From contig NZ_CP049156.1 of the NCBI RefSeq assembly GCF_011493005.1, positions 1,736,001 to 1,800,000 of the forward strand: 64,000 nt of DNA, read 5' to 3'. Source of the DNA: Caballeronia sp. SBC1 (lineage in GTDB: Bacteria > Pseudomonadota > Gammaproteobacteria > Burkholderiales > Burkholderiaceae). Under the pieces are notes generated by a model. That model was not told the origin of the DNA, did not search any database, and saw nothing but the letters and a program-made list of their open reading frames with translations. The translations under genes were made by a program, and so were the position numbers. This document shows, piece by piece, positions 44,073 to 53,343 of the stretch. Each line of letters opens with the position of its first letter. Positions within the stretch are counted from its first letter, which is position 1.

Positions 44073-45092
44073 ATGAAGCCGATTAACCGCATCATCGAGC
44101 GCGCCCGCATTCATCCTATGCGTATCGTACTGAGCGAGGCGGAGGACCCGCGGATTCTCCAGGCGGCGCAACGTGTGACTTTCGAACGCATTGCCCGAGT
44201 GATTTTGGTGGGGGACGTCACGCGTATTCTTCAAGTGGCGGCCAGTGAGGGCATAGATCTGACCGGCATCGAACTGGTGGACCCATCCACTTCGCCGCTT
44301 GCACCATCCTTGTACCAATGCCTCTTCGAGCTGCGATGCGGCAAGGGCATGACGCTGGATGACGCGAAGCGGGAAGTGCTTAAACCTCTCTGTTTTGTTA
44401 ACCTGATGGTGCGCCTCGGTCATGCCGATGGTTCGGTATCGGGAGCTGTCAACACCACCGCCGACGTGGTTCGTACAGCTATCCAGATCATCGGTATCGA
44501 CCCGTCGTTCAAGCTGGTTTCCAGCTTCTTCCTGATGATGTTGTGCGAACCTTTCCATACGCTCAAGGGCGGCCTTATCTTCTCCGATTGCGGGTTGGTC
44601 GTGGACCCGAATGCGGACGAGCTGGCCCAGATCGCCATGGCGGCCGCAGATAGCGCGCAGAACCTTTTGATGGATGAACCGCGCGTGGCCATGCTGTCAT
44701 TCTCGACAAGCGGTAGCGCCCGGCATGCGGCGGTCGACAAGGTCGTGGAAGCAACGCGTCTGGTCAGGCTGCAACGCCCGAACCTTGCTATTGATGGCGA
44801 CGTGCAGCTCGACGCGGCGATCGTCGCCGAGATCGCCGAACGCAAGATCGATCACTCGAATGTGCACGGCCGGGCCAACGTGCTGGTCTTTCCGAGTCTC
44901 GAGGCCGGCAATATCAGCTACAAGCTGGCGGAAAGGGTAGGCGGTGCAAAGGCGATCGGCCCGTTGTTGCAAGGCCTTCGAAAACCCGCCAACGATCTGT
45001 CACGCGGCTGCAGCGCAGACGACATTTATTACGTCATTGGCGTGACCGTCGTGCAGGCACAAGCGACATTGGACACCACACAAAACACTTGA
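44073..45092 (+). CDS. pta: Phosphate acetyltransferase
   Basis: A 339-residue PTA_PTB-domain enzyme that converts acetyl phosphate and CoA to acetyl-CoA. Landmarks are IVLSEAEDPRILQAA near the N-terminus, GHADGSVSGAVNTTADVVRTA, FSTSGSARH and the C-terminal ANVLVFPSLEAGNISYKL. It is a short Pta without the N-terminal regulatory domains of the E. coli enzyme, as usual for pta genes linked to xsc. The ATG at 44073 is taken from family alignment; the frame is open from 43995 through the hairpin. It completes the path from sulfoacetaldehyde to central metabolism. Confidence 0.9.
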   Translation: MKPINRIIERARIHPMRIVLSEAEDPRILQAAQRVTFERIARVILVGDVTRILQVAASEGIDLTGIELVDPSTSPLAPSLYQCLFELRCGKGMTLDDAKREVLKPLCFVNLMVRLGHADGSVSGAVNTTADVVRTAIQIIGIDPSFKLVSSFFLMMLCEPFHTLKGGLIFSDCGLVVDPNADELAQIAMAAADSAQNLLMDEPRVAMLSFSTSGSARHAAVDKVVEATRLVRLQRPNLAIDGDVQLDAAIVAEIAERKIDHSNVHGRANVLVFPSLEAGNISYKLAERVGGAKAIGPLLQGLRKPANDLSRGCSADDIYYVIGVTVVQAQATLDTTQNT

Positions 45093-45252
45093 GACTCCCG
45101 CATAGGCAGTCACCTGTCGTTCTGATGTGCATCTAGCTTCAACGTCTCCCGGAAAGACACGGAGGATAACGCTTGAGACGCGTCACGGGGTCACTTAAAA
45201 AGACGCCAATCCCGGCATTCGGTCGGGCGGCCCTACGGACAGAAACACTGGG

Positions 45253-46593
45253 TCATCGAACCTTTTCAGCTACCTGAAAAATCCGCTTCCGCACGATGCC
45301 TATTGCCTGCTTAAGCGCATAAACGTCCTGGAAATAACGTTGAGGAATCCGAATCTGACTGGCATGCGCGTCGATGCTTTCTATTTCTTCGCGCCATTGC
45401 GCAATCTGGTCCGGGGTTGGTTGCGGGGTTCTCCATATTTCATCTTCCAGCGATTTTATTTCCCGATACCAGACCACGAGCCGGTTTTTAATCCGCGCCG
45501 ACGCCATGCGCGGCAATGCCTGCAGCAAACCTATCAGGAGAGCCATGAAGGGCACCAGGATCAGCAGCCGCCTTTCGATAAAGCTGGCCAGCCAGAACGG
45601 AAGGTATCGCTGCAGAAAAGGACGGCCGGATTTGAAGTAGCGCGTGCTTTCGTCGGAGATGGGAAATTCATCGGTGTTCAAGTTGGGAAACGCGCCGAGC
45701 GGCGTGAAGTAATCTTCGCCGCCGTGCACGGTTTTGGCCGCCTCCAGCAGCAGATACGCGAGAGCGGGGTGCAGGGTGTCCTTGGATACGAGCAGAGCTG
45801 TTGCGGCTAGCAGGGTGACATCGGTCTGCGGAAGATCATTGACAATGCTGGTCGACGCACGCGGAAAAATGATCTTGGAGAGCGACGGGAATTTTTGCAC
45901 GAGGGCGTCGGCCTGCGCGAAACTCATCAGCTTCAGATCACTGTTCAGTAACGTCTGCTGCATGGAAGCATCAGGTCTGCCGATAAAGAATGCCGCATCC
46001 AGTGTGCCATTTTCGAGGTCTTGATACGCCTTGGCTGCGTCCATTTCCAGCAGCTTGGTGTTGTCGCCGGTGACGCCGCTATAAGAGAGCAATACCTGGG
46101 CGACGTTGAGCAGGCCGCTGCCAGGAACGCCGATGGCAATCCTTTTGCCGCGTAACTGCGCCAACCGGTTGACGGTTGTATCGCCGCGATAAAACACCCA
46201 GATAGGTTCATATGAAACGGCAGCGATCGTCTGCAGGTTGTCGGTCTCTGTCGGGCGGGTGGTACCTGACTGAATAAAGCCGACTTCGTATTCGCTGTCA
46301 GGATCTTTCAGCCGCTGATAATTTTCGATCGAGCCCGAAGAACTGCGGATATCAAGCGTAATGCCGTCGCGTTTCAGGAGCGGAGCATAGCGATCCGCAA
46401 AGCCGCGATAAATACCGTTGTCCGCGCCGGTCGTAATGACGATGGTGCGCTGGATGGCGGGCTTGAGCACGGTCGCCAGCGCCCAGCCTAGTGTAGCGAT
46501 CAAAACTATGGCGCCAACGATGAGAAGCCGTCTGCGCCCCGGCGTCATGGGGGCTTTCTGGATACGATGAAGCGCTGGGTCGTGCCTGGGCAT
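45253..46593 (-). CDS. TAXI-family TRAP-type solute-binding protein, membrane anchored
   Basis: A 446-residue protein. An N-terminal hydrophobic segment (about residues 22-42) anchors or exports it, followed by a TAXI ligand-binding domain (TTGADNGIYRGFADRYAPLL; GSGLLNVAQVLL). A second hydrophobic segment lies near residues 340-360 (LLILVPFMALLIGLLQALP), then a charged, probably coiled-coil cytoplasmic tail to the end. Typical TAXI proteins work with a fused DctQM permease, which is absent here. The tail suggests a sensing or docking role rather than simple transport. The ATG at 46593 follows AGAGAGG; M16 is an alternative start. It is divergent from a chemoreceptor gene. Confidence 0.8.
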   Translation of the reverse strand: MPRHDPALHRIQKAPMTPGRRRLLIVGAIVLIATLGWALATVLKPAIQRTIVITTGADNGIYRGFADRYAPLLKRDGITLDIRSSSGSIENYQRLKDPDSEYEVGFIQSGTTRPTETDNLQTIAAVSYEPIWVFYRGDTTVNRLAQLRGKRIAIGVPGSGLLNVAQVLLSYSGVTGDNTKLLEMDAAKAYQDLENGTLDAAFFIGRPDASMQQTLLNSDLKLMSFAQADALVQKFPSLSKIIFPRASTSIVNDLPQTDVTLLAATALLVSKDTLHPALAYLLLEAAKTVHGGEDYFTPLGAFPNLNTDEFPISDESTRYFKSGRPFLQRYLPFWLASFIERRLLILVPFMALLIGLLQALPRMASARIKNRLVVWYREIKSLEDEIWRTPQPTPDQIAQWREEIESIDAHASQIRIPQRYFQDVYALKQAIGIVRKRIFQVAEKVR

Positions 46594-46962
46594 TGCTTGG
46601 CCTCTCTCGTCAGGTCTTGCGCGTGCGGGCTGCGCCTGAAAGCCTGTCCTTCACGGATGGATGGGCATGCTCTGGAAGGAGAGGATGTTGAACGCTGACG
46701 AAACGAAACCCATCGTCGTTCAGCAATTTTCTCATCGTTTAAATAGTTGATCCCTATCATATTATCCTTGTTAAGGCTGTCAATATGACGATGAGCTTGG
46801 TCGGGCGATGTTGAACATCACGTTCCATCGAATTCAATAACTGGGGCCGTTACACCAGTCATCGCGCCGCGACTACGCACCTTCAGTTTTGCGCAAATGG
46901 ACCGATAAGCAGTAGTCCAACCGCGCGCTCCCGACGCGGCTTGCCGAATCCGAGAACCGTCG
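46594..46962. other. Divergent intergenic region between the TAXI and chemoreceptor genes
   Basis: No gene seen. It contains an AT-rich block around 46735-46790 likely to hold promoters. An ACCGATAA sequence near 46900 resembles the -10 of flagellar sigma-28 promoters, but no matching -35 was found at the right distance. Confidence 0.4.
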
Positions 46963-48588
46963 ATGAAGCTCAGCCTCAAAATCCCTCTTGCCTTTGCCGT
47001 CGCGCTGCTCCTGATGTTCGCGGGCGCGCTGTATGGCATCTTCGCCCTCAATCAGTCGATCAACGCGTACGGAACCACAGTGCAGGACAACGTTGCGAAC
47101 GAACGGATGGTGTCCGCCACGCTCGTTGCATTCAAGCTGCAAGTCCAGGAGTGGAAAGACACGTTGTTGCGCGGCAAGGATCCCGCTCAACTCGACAAAT
47201 ACTGGTCCGCCTTCCAGACCCGCGAAAAGACCGTCGCCACCCTCGCGACGGAACTCAGGACGAAGCTGCCGGAAGGCGAAAGCCGCACGCTGATCGAACG
47301 CTTCGCGACCGCGCACGTTTCGATGGGTGAGGGTTATCGCAAGGGCCTGGAGGCGTTCAAAGCCGCGGACTTCGAACCCTCCGCCGGTGATAAAGCCGTG
47401 GCCGGTGTTGACCGCGAACCGTCGGCGCTGCTGGAACAAGCCGCCGAAAAAATCGCCGCTGACAGTGCGCAAGTTTCCGCGCAGGCTGCAATCGACGCGC
47501 GTCATGCGACCGAGATCAGCGTTGCGTTGATGCTGGCGGTACTCGCCCTCGCGATGATCGGCGGCTTCATGTTCAGCCGTACGGTCTCGCTGCCTCTTGG
47601 CCACGCGCTGCGTTGCGCGCAGGCAGTGGCGACCGGCAATCTGTCGATGGATTTCGACTCCAGCGGCAAGGACGAGATCGCGCAGTTGCTTGCAGCACTG
47701 AAAGATATGCAGTCGAGTTTGTCGCATGTGGTTGCGAAAGTTCGCGCGAACGCCGAAGGCGTGGCGACGGCCAGCGCCGAGATCGCATCGGGCAACCTGA
47801 ACCTCTCGTCGCGCACGGAAGAGCAAGCGGCGTCGCTCGAAGAAACGGCAGCGAGCATGGAAGAACTCACCGGCACGGTCCGCCAGAACGCCGAGAACGC
47901 GCGACAGGCATCCACGCTTGCGGATGCTGCCTCGCATACCGCATCACGGGGTGGTGCCATGATGGTTCAGGTCGTGGAAACCATGCACGGAATTGCCGAT
48001 AGTTCGAGCAAGGTCGCGGAGATCATCGCCGTGATCGACGCTATCGCGTTTCAGACCAATATTCTTGCGCTCAACGCGGCCGTTGAAGCGGCTCGTGCCG
48101 GCGAGGAAGGGCGCGGTTTCGCCGTGGTCGCCTCTGAGGTCCGTACGCTCGCGCAGCGCAGCGCAACGGCAGCAAAGGAAATCAAGGCATTGATCGCCCA
48201 GTCGACCGACCGCGTGAATACAGGCTCGGTACTCGTCGGCGACGCGGGGAAGATCATCGCGGAGATTGTGGGATCGGTGCAGCGCGTGACGGATATCGTC
48301 GGAGAAATTTCAACGGCGTCACAGGAGCAGAGCACGGGTATCGAACAGGTCAATACGGCCGTCACGCAGATGGACGAGGTCACGCAGCAGAATGCCGCGC
48401 TTGTAGAAGAAGCGTCCGCGGCGGCGCACGCGCTTGCCGACCAGGCTATTTCGTTGCGCGAGGCGGTGGCGGTGTTCACGCTGCGAGGCGATGCGTCACT
48501 GTCTGGAGAAGTGTCCATGCGTTCGCGGGCGCTTCGGCCGAGCACACCGTTCAAGGCGGTTTCCCGACGCGTGCCGGAGCTTGCGTAA
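46963..48588 (+). CDS. Methyl-accepting chemotaxis protein
   Basis: A 541-residue chemoreceptor. The first transmembrane helix is about residues 7-28 and the second about 188-210, enclosing a four-helix-bundle-like periplasmic domain of about 160 residues. A HAMP domain follows (to about 265), then the MA signalling domain with the hairpin tip [20 protein letters not shown] and [19 protein letters not shown]. There is no C-terminal NWETF-type tether. The ligand is unknown. Its position beside a solute-binding protein and within a sulfonate region makes sulfonate or acid taxis possible. Confidence 0.92.
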   Translation: MKLSLKIPLAFAVALLLMFAGALYGIFALNQSINAYGTTVQDNVANERMVSATLVAFKLQVQEWKDTLLRGKDPAQLDKYWSAFQTREKTVATLATELRTKLPEGESRTLIERFATAHVSMGEGYRKGLEAFKAADFEPSAGDKAVAGVDREPSALLEQAAEKIAADSAQVSAQAAIDARHATEISVALMLAVLALAMIGGFMFSRTVSLPLGHALRCAQAVATGNLSMDFDSSGKDEIAQLLAALKDMQSSLSHVVAKVRANAEGVATASAEIASGNLNLSSRTEEQAASLEETAASMEELTGTVRQNAENARQASTLADAASHTASRGGAMMVQVVETMHGIADSSSKVAEIIAVIDAIAFQTNILALNAAVEAARAGEEGRGFAVVASEVRTLAQRSATAAKEIKALIAQSTDRVNTGSVLVGDAGKIIAEIVGSVQRVTDIVGEISTASQEQSTGIEQVNTAVTQMDEVTQQNAALVEEASAAAHALADQAISLREAVAVFTLRGDASLSGEVSMRSRALRPSTPFKAVSRRVPELA

Positions 48589-48679
48589 GACGCGTTGTAA
48601 ATGAGCTGAGGGCAGTCTGGACTGGCGAGCCAACCCGGCAACGAGTTAGCCGCGGCGAACCGGGTCTTTAGTCGAAGGA

Positions 48680-48733
48680 GGGGTTGGCCCGGGGTTGGCC
48701 CGGGGTTGGCCCGGGGTTGGCCCGGGGTTGGCC
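48680..48733. repeat. Tandem 11-bp repeat, about five copies
   Basis: The unit GGGGTTGGCCC is repeated 4.9 times without interruption in the 194-bp gap between the chemoreceptor and ArsR genes. A reverse-complement match (GCCAACCCC) lies about 17 bp further on and could fold back on it. Length variation by slippage is likely. Confidence 0.85.
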
Positions 48734-48782
48734 GTATACGACGCCAACCCCACAAGCCGTCTCTCTCGCCGGCATCTTCAGT

Positions 48783-49085
48783 ATGCGCATATATAACCAT
48801 CCTGACCCAGAGGACTTCACCCTCCGGCGAATCTTCAACGCCTTGAGCGACCCGGTGCGTCTCGACATGGTGCGGCATTTGTCGCGTGTCACGGAGGCCA
48901 CCTGCGGGGAGCTCGACGGCGGCCGCCCGAAATCAAGCATGTCCCATCACTTTCGCATCTTGCGCGAGGCGGGTCTCGTGCAGACCGGCGTGGCCGGCAC
49001 GGTTCATCGGAACACGTTGCGACGCGCCGAACTCGACAGCAGGTTCCCGGGCCTCATGAACGCCATCCTCAAACAGACTTCCTGA
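48783..49085 (+). CDS. ArsR-family winged-helix regulator
   Basis: A 100-residue winged-helix protein: LRRIFNALSDPVRLDMVRHL, then SSMSHHFRILREAGLV as recognition helix and VAGTVHRNTLRRAELDSRFPG. The metal-binding CxC motif of metal sensors is absent; a single Cys lies at TCGEL. It therefore probably senses something other than a metal. The ATG at 48783 is chosen because the upstream part of the open frame encodes the tandem repeat. The DJ-1-like and wrbA genes follow on the same strand and are candidate targets. Confidence 0.83.
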   Translation: MRIYNHPDPEDFTLRRIFNALSDPVRLDMVRHLSRVTEATCGELDGGRPKSSMSHHFRILREAGLVQTGVAGTVHRNTLRRAELDSRFPGLMNAILKQTS

Positions 49086-49301
49086 CGGCCTCGCCAATCA
49101 CCCGTCCGGCGCAGCCAACCGTGTGGTGGAGAAAGAGGTTGAGCGTGCGTTGGGTGTTGGCAAGCCGCGCTCGTTCATCATGATCTTGCCAGCCGCCTAT
49201 ACTGGCTTGATATCCCGGTGTCCGACGGCTGTTCGACGACTGTTCGACGACACCGGCCGGCGGTTGTCGCACCGCAAACCGAGCACACTTCGAAGGTTGC
49301 T

Positions 49302-49985
49302 ATGAAACTCCTGATGGTTTTGACTTCACACGATCAACTCGGCGATACCGGCAAGAAAACCGGCTTCTGGCTTGAAGAATTTGCCGCGCCTTACTACGTG
49401 TTCAAGGACGCAGGCGTCGAGATTACACTGGCATCCCCCAAGGGCGGCCAGCCGCCTCTTGATCCCAAGAGCGACGATCCAGATTCGCAAACCGACGCAA
49501 CCCGGCGTTTCAAAAGCGATAAAGACGCGCAGGCCGCTTTAGCCAGCACAGTCAAACTCTCGACTGTCTCGAGCGCGAGCTACGACGCCGTGTTTTATCC
49601 CGGCGGCCACGGTCCGCTGTGGGACTTGGCGGACGATCCCCAGTCGATCGCATTGATCGAAGCCCTTTATGCCGACGGCAAGATCGTCGCCGCGGTTTGC
49701 CATGCTCCCGGCGTGCTGCGTCATACGAAGGCGCCGGATGGCTCCCCGCTTGTGCAGGACAAGGCAGTGACAGGTTTCGCGAATTCGGAAGAGGAGGCCG
49801 TCGGCCTGACCAAGGTGGTGCCGTTCCTCGTTGAAGACGCGTTGAAGAAGAATGGCGGCAAGTATTCGAAGGGACCGGACTGGCAATCCCATGTGGTTGT
49901 CGCCGGGAACCTGATTACCGGCCAGAATCCCGCGTCGTCCGAAGCCGCGGCAAAAGCGCTGCTGGCGGCAGGAAACGCGGCCTGA
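49302..49985 (+). CDS. DJ-1/PfpI-family protein (type 1 glutamine amidotransferase-like)
   Basis: A 227-residue protein with the nucleophile elbow VAAVCHAPGVLRH containing the conserved Cys, the preceding YDAVFYPGGHGPLWDL, and an N-terminal GFWLEEFAAPYYVFKDAG. The layout matches the Hsp31/glyoxalase III-like subgroup that acts on reactive aldehydes or glycated molecules. It ends 24 bp before wrbA on the same strand, so both are likely cotranscribed for carbonyl or quinone stress. Confidence 0.85.
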   Translation: MKLLMVLTSHDQLGDTGKKTGFWLEEFAAPYYVFKDAGVEITLASPKGGQPPLDPKSDDPDSQTDATRRFKSDKDAQAALASTVKLSTVSSASYDAVFYPGGHGPLWDLADDPQSIALIEALYADGKIVAAVCHAPGVLRHTKAPDGSPLVQDKAVTGFANSEEEAVGLTKVVPFLVEDALKKNGGKYSKGPDWQSHVVVAGNLITGQNPASSEAAAKALLAAGNAA

Positions 49986-50009
49986 CGTGTTGACCCAGGA
50001 GAGAGAGCG

Positions 50010-50630
50010 ATGACAGTCAAGGTCCAGGTGGTGTTCTACAGCATGTATGGGCACATTTATCAGATGGCGGAGGCCATTGCTGAGGGCGCACGCGAGGTGG
50101 CGGGCGCGGACGTTTCGATTCATCAGGTAGCCGAACTGATGTCCGACGAGGTGCTGGAAAAGAGCGGCGCCAAAGCGGCGCGGGCCGCCTTTGCACATAT
50201 TCCCGTAGCGACTGTCGAGCAACTCGCGCAAGCCGATGCCATCATCTTCGGCACGCCCACGCGCTTTGGCAACATGTGCGCGCAGATGCGCAATTTTCTC
50301 GATCAGACCGGCAGCTTGTGGATGAGCGGCGGACTGATCGGCAAGGTGGGCAGTGTGTTCGCCAGCACCGCGAGCCAGCATGGCGGCCAGGAGACCACGA
50401 TCACGAGTTTCCATACCACGCTGCTCCACCAGGGCATGATAATCGTAGGGGTGCCTTATTCCGAACAGGGCCTGCTCAAGATGGATGAAGTATCGGGCGG
50501 CACGCCTTATGGCGCAACGACCTTAGCCAAGGCCGACGGCTCGCGGCAGCCCAGCGAAAACGAACTCTCTATTGCACGATTCCAGGGCCGTCACGTGGCG
50601 CAGATCGCGGCGAAACTCGCTGCTAAGTAG
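50010..50630 (+). CDS. wrbA: NAD(P)H:quinone oxidoreductase WrbA
   Basis: A 206-residue flavodoxin-like protein. The FMN phosphate loop is [18 protein letters not shown], followed by [21 protein letters not shown] and [13 protein letters not shown], all hallmarks of WrbA. It reduces quinones by two electrons as a cytoplasmic tetramer. GGAGAGAG precedes the ATG. It follows the DJ-1-like gene closely. Confidence 0.92.
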   Translation: MTVKVQVVFYSMYGHIYQMAEAIAEGAREVAGADVSIHQVAELMSDEVLEKSGAKAARAAFAHIPVATVEQLAQADAIIFGTPTRFGNMCAQMRNFLDQTGSLWMSGGLIGKVGSVFASTASQHGGQETTITSFHTTLLHQGMIIVGVPYSEQGLLKMDEVSGGTPYGATTLAKADGSRQPSENELSIARFQGRHVAQIAAKLAAK

Positions 50631-50750
50631 TTCGGTTTGCTAACTGCTGTGCAGTAGGGGTATGGCGTCGCGCATCTCGCTCGCGAGATCGGCCGGTCAA
50701 TGACAGGCCGGATCGCACGCGAGGGCTGAACTGCCGCTATGGGCGCGGGC

Positions 50751-51512
50751 TTACCCCTCCTGTTCCTCGCGCCCGGGTCGAGCGCCAATGTATTCGTAGT
50801 TCTCGGTGTTCAGCCGGGACACGCGAAGCTCGACCGCGCACCGATGATACGAGTACGCAATCCGCTGGATTTCCAGCAGCGGTGTGCCGGGGTCGAGGGA
50901 CAGCTGCTCGCTTTCGAGTTCGTTCGCGAGCGCGACTCTCACACGTTCGTCCGTTTCGACCACGTTGATCGCAAACACGTCCTGATAGAAGTTGTAGAGC
51001 GTATTCGGACGATTGCGCAGCTTCGCTTCGGTCAGCCCCGGAAAACGTGCCTCCGGAACCGTGATGTGTTCGATCAGGACGGTCGCACCGTGCAGCGCAA
51101 GGCCGTTGGTAAACTGAAACACGCGTGCGCCGGTTTCTATGCCGAGCGCCACCGCGGTTTCGCGCGAGGCGCGCGCCTTGCGGAAATCGATGAGCGTAAC
51201 AACGGGATACGCTTTCTCTCCGTCTCGCCTGACAATCCGGAAAAAGCGGAAAAAGTGGCGATCGCGCTGATGCATGGAGACGAACGTCCCCAAGCCCTGA
51301 TGCCGGATCAGGATGTTCTCGGCGCAGAGTTCGTCGATCGCTTTGCGCAACGTGCCAATAGACACGCCGAATCGTTCGGCCAGGCGCTTTTCGGAAGGAA
51401 TGCATTCGCCGCCTTTCCATTCGCCCGCCGAAAGCGCCATCAGGATGGCGCCCTTGACTTCCTTGTACCGCGTGCCGCCGAGCGACGGCGGAGTGATGGC
51501 GAGCGTGCTCAT
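50751..51512 (-). CDS. GntR/HutC-family regulator with UTRA domain
   Basis: A 253-residue regulator with an N-terminal GntR winged helix (EVKGAILMALSAGEWKGGE; LAERFGVSIGTLRKAIDEL) and a C-terminal UTRA ligand domain (GARVFQFTNGLALHGATVLIE to IQRIAYSYHRCAVELRVSR). The ATG at 51512 is preceded by AGAGG; another ATG at 51527 is in frame. It is divergent from the reductase/hydratase operon. A CATAYAGATGA element lies in that intergenic region and again twice before suyAB and the ABC operon, so this protein is the best candidate for common control of all three. Confidence 0.87.
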   Translation of the reverse strand: MSTLAITPPSLGGTRYKEVKGAILMALSAGEWKGGECIPSEKRLAERFGVSIGTLRKAIDELCAENILIRHQGLGTFVSMHQRDRHFFRFFRIVRRDGEKAYPVVTLIDFRKARASRETAVALGIETGARVFQFTNGLALHGATVLIEHITVPEARFPGLTEAKLRNRPNTLYNFYQDVFAINVVETDERVRVALANELESEQLSLDPGTPLLEIQRIAYSYHRCAVELRVSRLNTENYEYIGARPGREEQEG

Positions 51513-51846
51513 AAAAACCTCTGACATGCGCGAGTTGCGTCGAATTAAGTCCGTGATGTCCTTCCGTTCTTCCGTTTGGGACTCGCTCCAATTTTAAACG
51601 ACAAACTCATATAGCACATATAGATGAGATGGTTTTTGTGTGTTTGTCGATACAGGGAATTCACCCTATGCGAGGTGGCCTGATTCCGCGCCATGCATGG
51701 TCACGCATCCTCACGCATCGTTCCGCGCAGGCCAAGAAACCCTTGTCCTCGAATGAAGAATTATTGGCTTTTCAAGGAGCCGAGCGTCGCTTTAATCTGA
51801 CGATCAGCCCATATTCCAAAGCTAATTAATCAGGCGTTTATCCCCC
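51513..51846. other. Divergent promoter region, GntR gene / reductase-hydratase operon
   Basis: No gene of its own is supported. CATATAG occurs twice 9 bp apart (51608-51614, 51617-51623), with CACATATAGATGA at 51615-51627 shared exactly with 61468-61480. An AT-rich stretch (TTTTAAAC, near 51593) may be part of the GntR promoter. Confidence 0.5.
51608..51628 (+). promoter_or_regulatory. Candidate GntR operator, shared 13-mer element
   Basis: CATATAG-CA-CATATAG-ATGAG. Outer bases also form a CTCAT/ATGAG inversion (51607-51611 and 51624-51628). The 13 bases CACATATAGATGA recur exactly upstream of suyA in the same orientation relative to transcription. Confidence 0.55.
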
Positions 51847-52581
51847 ATGCAGCCCTCCGTCAGCGACTCGCTGAGCGTGCGCGTCTGGCGCGGTGCCGAA
51901 GACGGCGCGTTCGAACCGTTCAAAGTCCCGCGCCGCGAAAGCCAGACCGTGCTCGATGTAGTGACGTTTATCCAGCGCAGTATCGACGCCACGCTGTCTT
52001 ATCGCTTCGCGTGCCGTGTCGGTATGTGCGGTTCGTGCGCGATGACCGTGAACGGCCGTGCGCGCTGGACCTGCCGCACGCACGTCACGAAAGTGCTTCG
52101 CCATGCGGGCGACGTGCTCGAGATCGCGCCGCTGAACCACCTGCCGATCGTGAAGGATCTAGCGGTCGACATGACCACGTTCTTTGATAAATGGCGCGAT
52201 GCAAAAGGCTATTTCGCGGGCAACCGCGACCGCAGCGCACCGCTTGAATTGATCGATCCCGCATCACGTGAACGGCAGGCCGCCGACGCGGGCATCGAGT
52301 GCATTGGTTGCGGCGTGTGTTACGCGAGTTGCGATGTGGTCGGATGGAAACCGGACTATCTTGGACCGGCAGCGCTAAACCGGGCATGGACGCTCGTGAA
52401 CGACGTCCGAGACGTTCAGCAGGGCGTGCGCCACGAAGCGGTATCGAACGATGCGGGCTGCCACTCCTGCCATACGCTTGGTTCGTGTACCGAACGTTGT
52501 CCCAAAGCATTGGCACCAACCGCGAGCATTGCGGGCCTCAAGCGCGCGGGCCGCCAGACGCCGAAAGGAGGGACACGATGA
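51847..52581 (+). CDS. Succinate dehydrogenase/fumarate reductase-type iron-sulfur subunit
   Basis: A 244-residue FrdB/SdhB-like protein. The plant-type [2Fe-2S] site is C56, C61, C64 and C76 in CRVGMCGSCAMTVNG; the [4Fe-4S] site is CIGCGVCYASC (152-162); the third cluster site is around C205-C218 (CHSCHTLGSCTERCPK). It passes electrons between the flavoprotein and the membrane anchors. It is first in an operon running iron-sulfur subunit, two anchors, hydratase alpha, hydratase beta, flavoprotein, unlike the normal sdhCDAB order of the TCA cycle enzyme. The anchor gene overlaps by ATGA. Confidence 0.88.
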   Translation: MQPSVSDSLSVRVWRGAEDGAFEPFKVPRRESQTVLDVVTFIQRSIDATLSYRFACRVGMCGSCAMTVNGRARWTCRTHVTKVLRHAGDVLEIAPLNHLPIVKDLAVDMTTFFDKWRDAKGYFAGNRDRSAPLELIDPASRERQAADAGIECIGCGVCYASCDVVGWKPDYLGPAALNRAWTLVNDVRDVQQGVRHEAVSNDAGCHSCHTLGSCTERCPKALAPTASIAGLKRAGRQTPKGGTR

Positions 52582-52922
52582 ACGTCACACTCAACGGATG
52601 GTGGCTGCAACGCATGTCCGCGATGGTGCTCACGCTCTGCGTCGCGGTGCATCTCGCGACCATGATCTGGGTGGTGCATGGCGGCCTGCGCGCAGCCGAT
52701 GTGATCTCGCGCCTGCACGGCAACCTCGCGTGGGGCGCTTTCTACGCGGTCTTCGTGGTCGCGGCGTCCGTGCATGTGCCCGTGGGCTTGCGCCGTATCG
52801 CCGATGAATGGCTCAACTGGCGCGATGCGTGGGCCGGACGGGCCAGCGTGATCGTAGGCATCGCGCTGGCATTGGCGGGCCTGCGCGCGGTCTATGCGCT
52901 GATTGCGGGAACGCCGGCATGA
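52578..52922 (+). CDS. Membrane anchor subunit of the dehydrogenase/reductase (first)
   Basis: A 114-residue protein with three hydrophobic helices (about residues 12-34, 50-70 and 88-108). HLATMIWVVHGG and SVHVPVGLRRI contain His residues placed to bind heme or quinone. It overlaps both neighbours by ATGA junctions. It matches small SdhC/SdhD-type anchors in size and topology. Confidence 0.75.
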   Translation: MNVTLNGWWLQRMSAMVLTLCVAVHLATMIWVVHGGLRAADVISRLHGNLAWGAFYAVFVVAASVHVPVGLRRIADEWLNWRDAWAGRASVIVGIALALAGLRAVYALIAGTPA

Positions 52923-53302
52923 GTACAAGTCACCGCGCCGTCACGCCAGGACGCAAGCTGGATTTCCGTGCGCGTAACCACCCCGCGTGGTGGGCGTTCC
53001 TGGTCCATCGCGTGTCTGGACTTGGGCTGGCGTTCTTCCTGCCCGCGCATTTCTGGGCGCTCGGCACGGCGCTGCATGGCGCTGCGCCGTTCGACTCTTT
53101 CCTGGCCGTCACGCGCGCGCCCGCATTCGTGTTTGCGGAGTGGGGCCTCGTCACGTTGCTGGCGGCTCACCTGATCGGCGGCGTACGGCTGTTGCTGATC
53201 GAATTTCGTCCGTGGAGCGGCTTGCGCAAGGATCTGATCGCGGCGACGGTAGGCGGCGCCTTTGTGATTGGAATGGCGTTTGCGCTGTCACTGACGCTGT
53301 AA
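52919..53302 (+). CDS. Membrane anchor subunit of the dehydrogenase/reductase (second), SdhC-like
   Basis: A 127-residue protein with three hydrophobic helices and the SdhC-type motif AFLVHRVSGLGLAFFLPAHFW near residues 26-45, where His and Ser/Arg line the quinone and heme site. It forms the cytochrome b part with the preceding gene. The hydratase alpha gene follows 41 bp later. Confidence 0.8.
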   Translation: MSTSHRAVTPGRKLDFRARNHPAWWAFLVHRVSGLGLAFFLPAHFWALGTALHGAAPFDSFLAVTRAPAFVFAEWGLVTLLAAHLIGGVRLLLIEFRPWSGLRKDLIAATVGGAFVIGMAFALSLTL

Positions 53303-53343
53303 GACTGACGCATGTACGCATGCGTGCTTTTGAAGAGGTATCC

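Noticed and set aside
43236..44558. 440-residue open frame antisense to xsc copy 2 and pta
   Set aside because: It spans two real genes and the hairpin between them, has His/Arg-rich low-complexity composition, and shows no domain.
46890..46912. Sigma-28 (flagellar) promoter for the chemoreceptor gene
   Set aside because: ACCGATAA fits the -10 pattern, but no TAAA-type -35 lies at the needed distance.
48680..48733. Possible CRISPR array
   Set aside because: The 11-bp units are contiguous with no spacers, and no cas genes are present.
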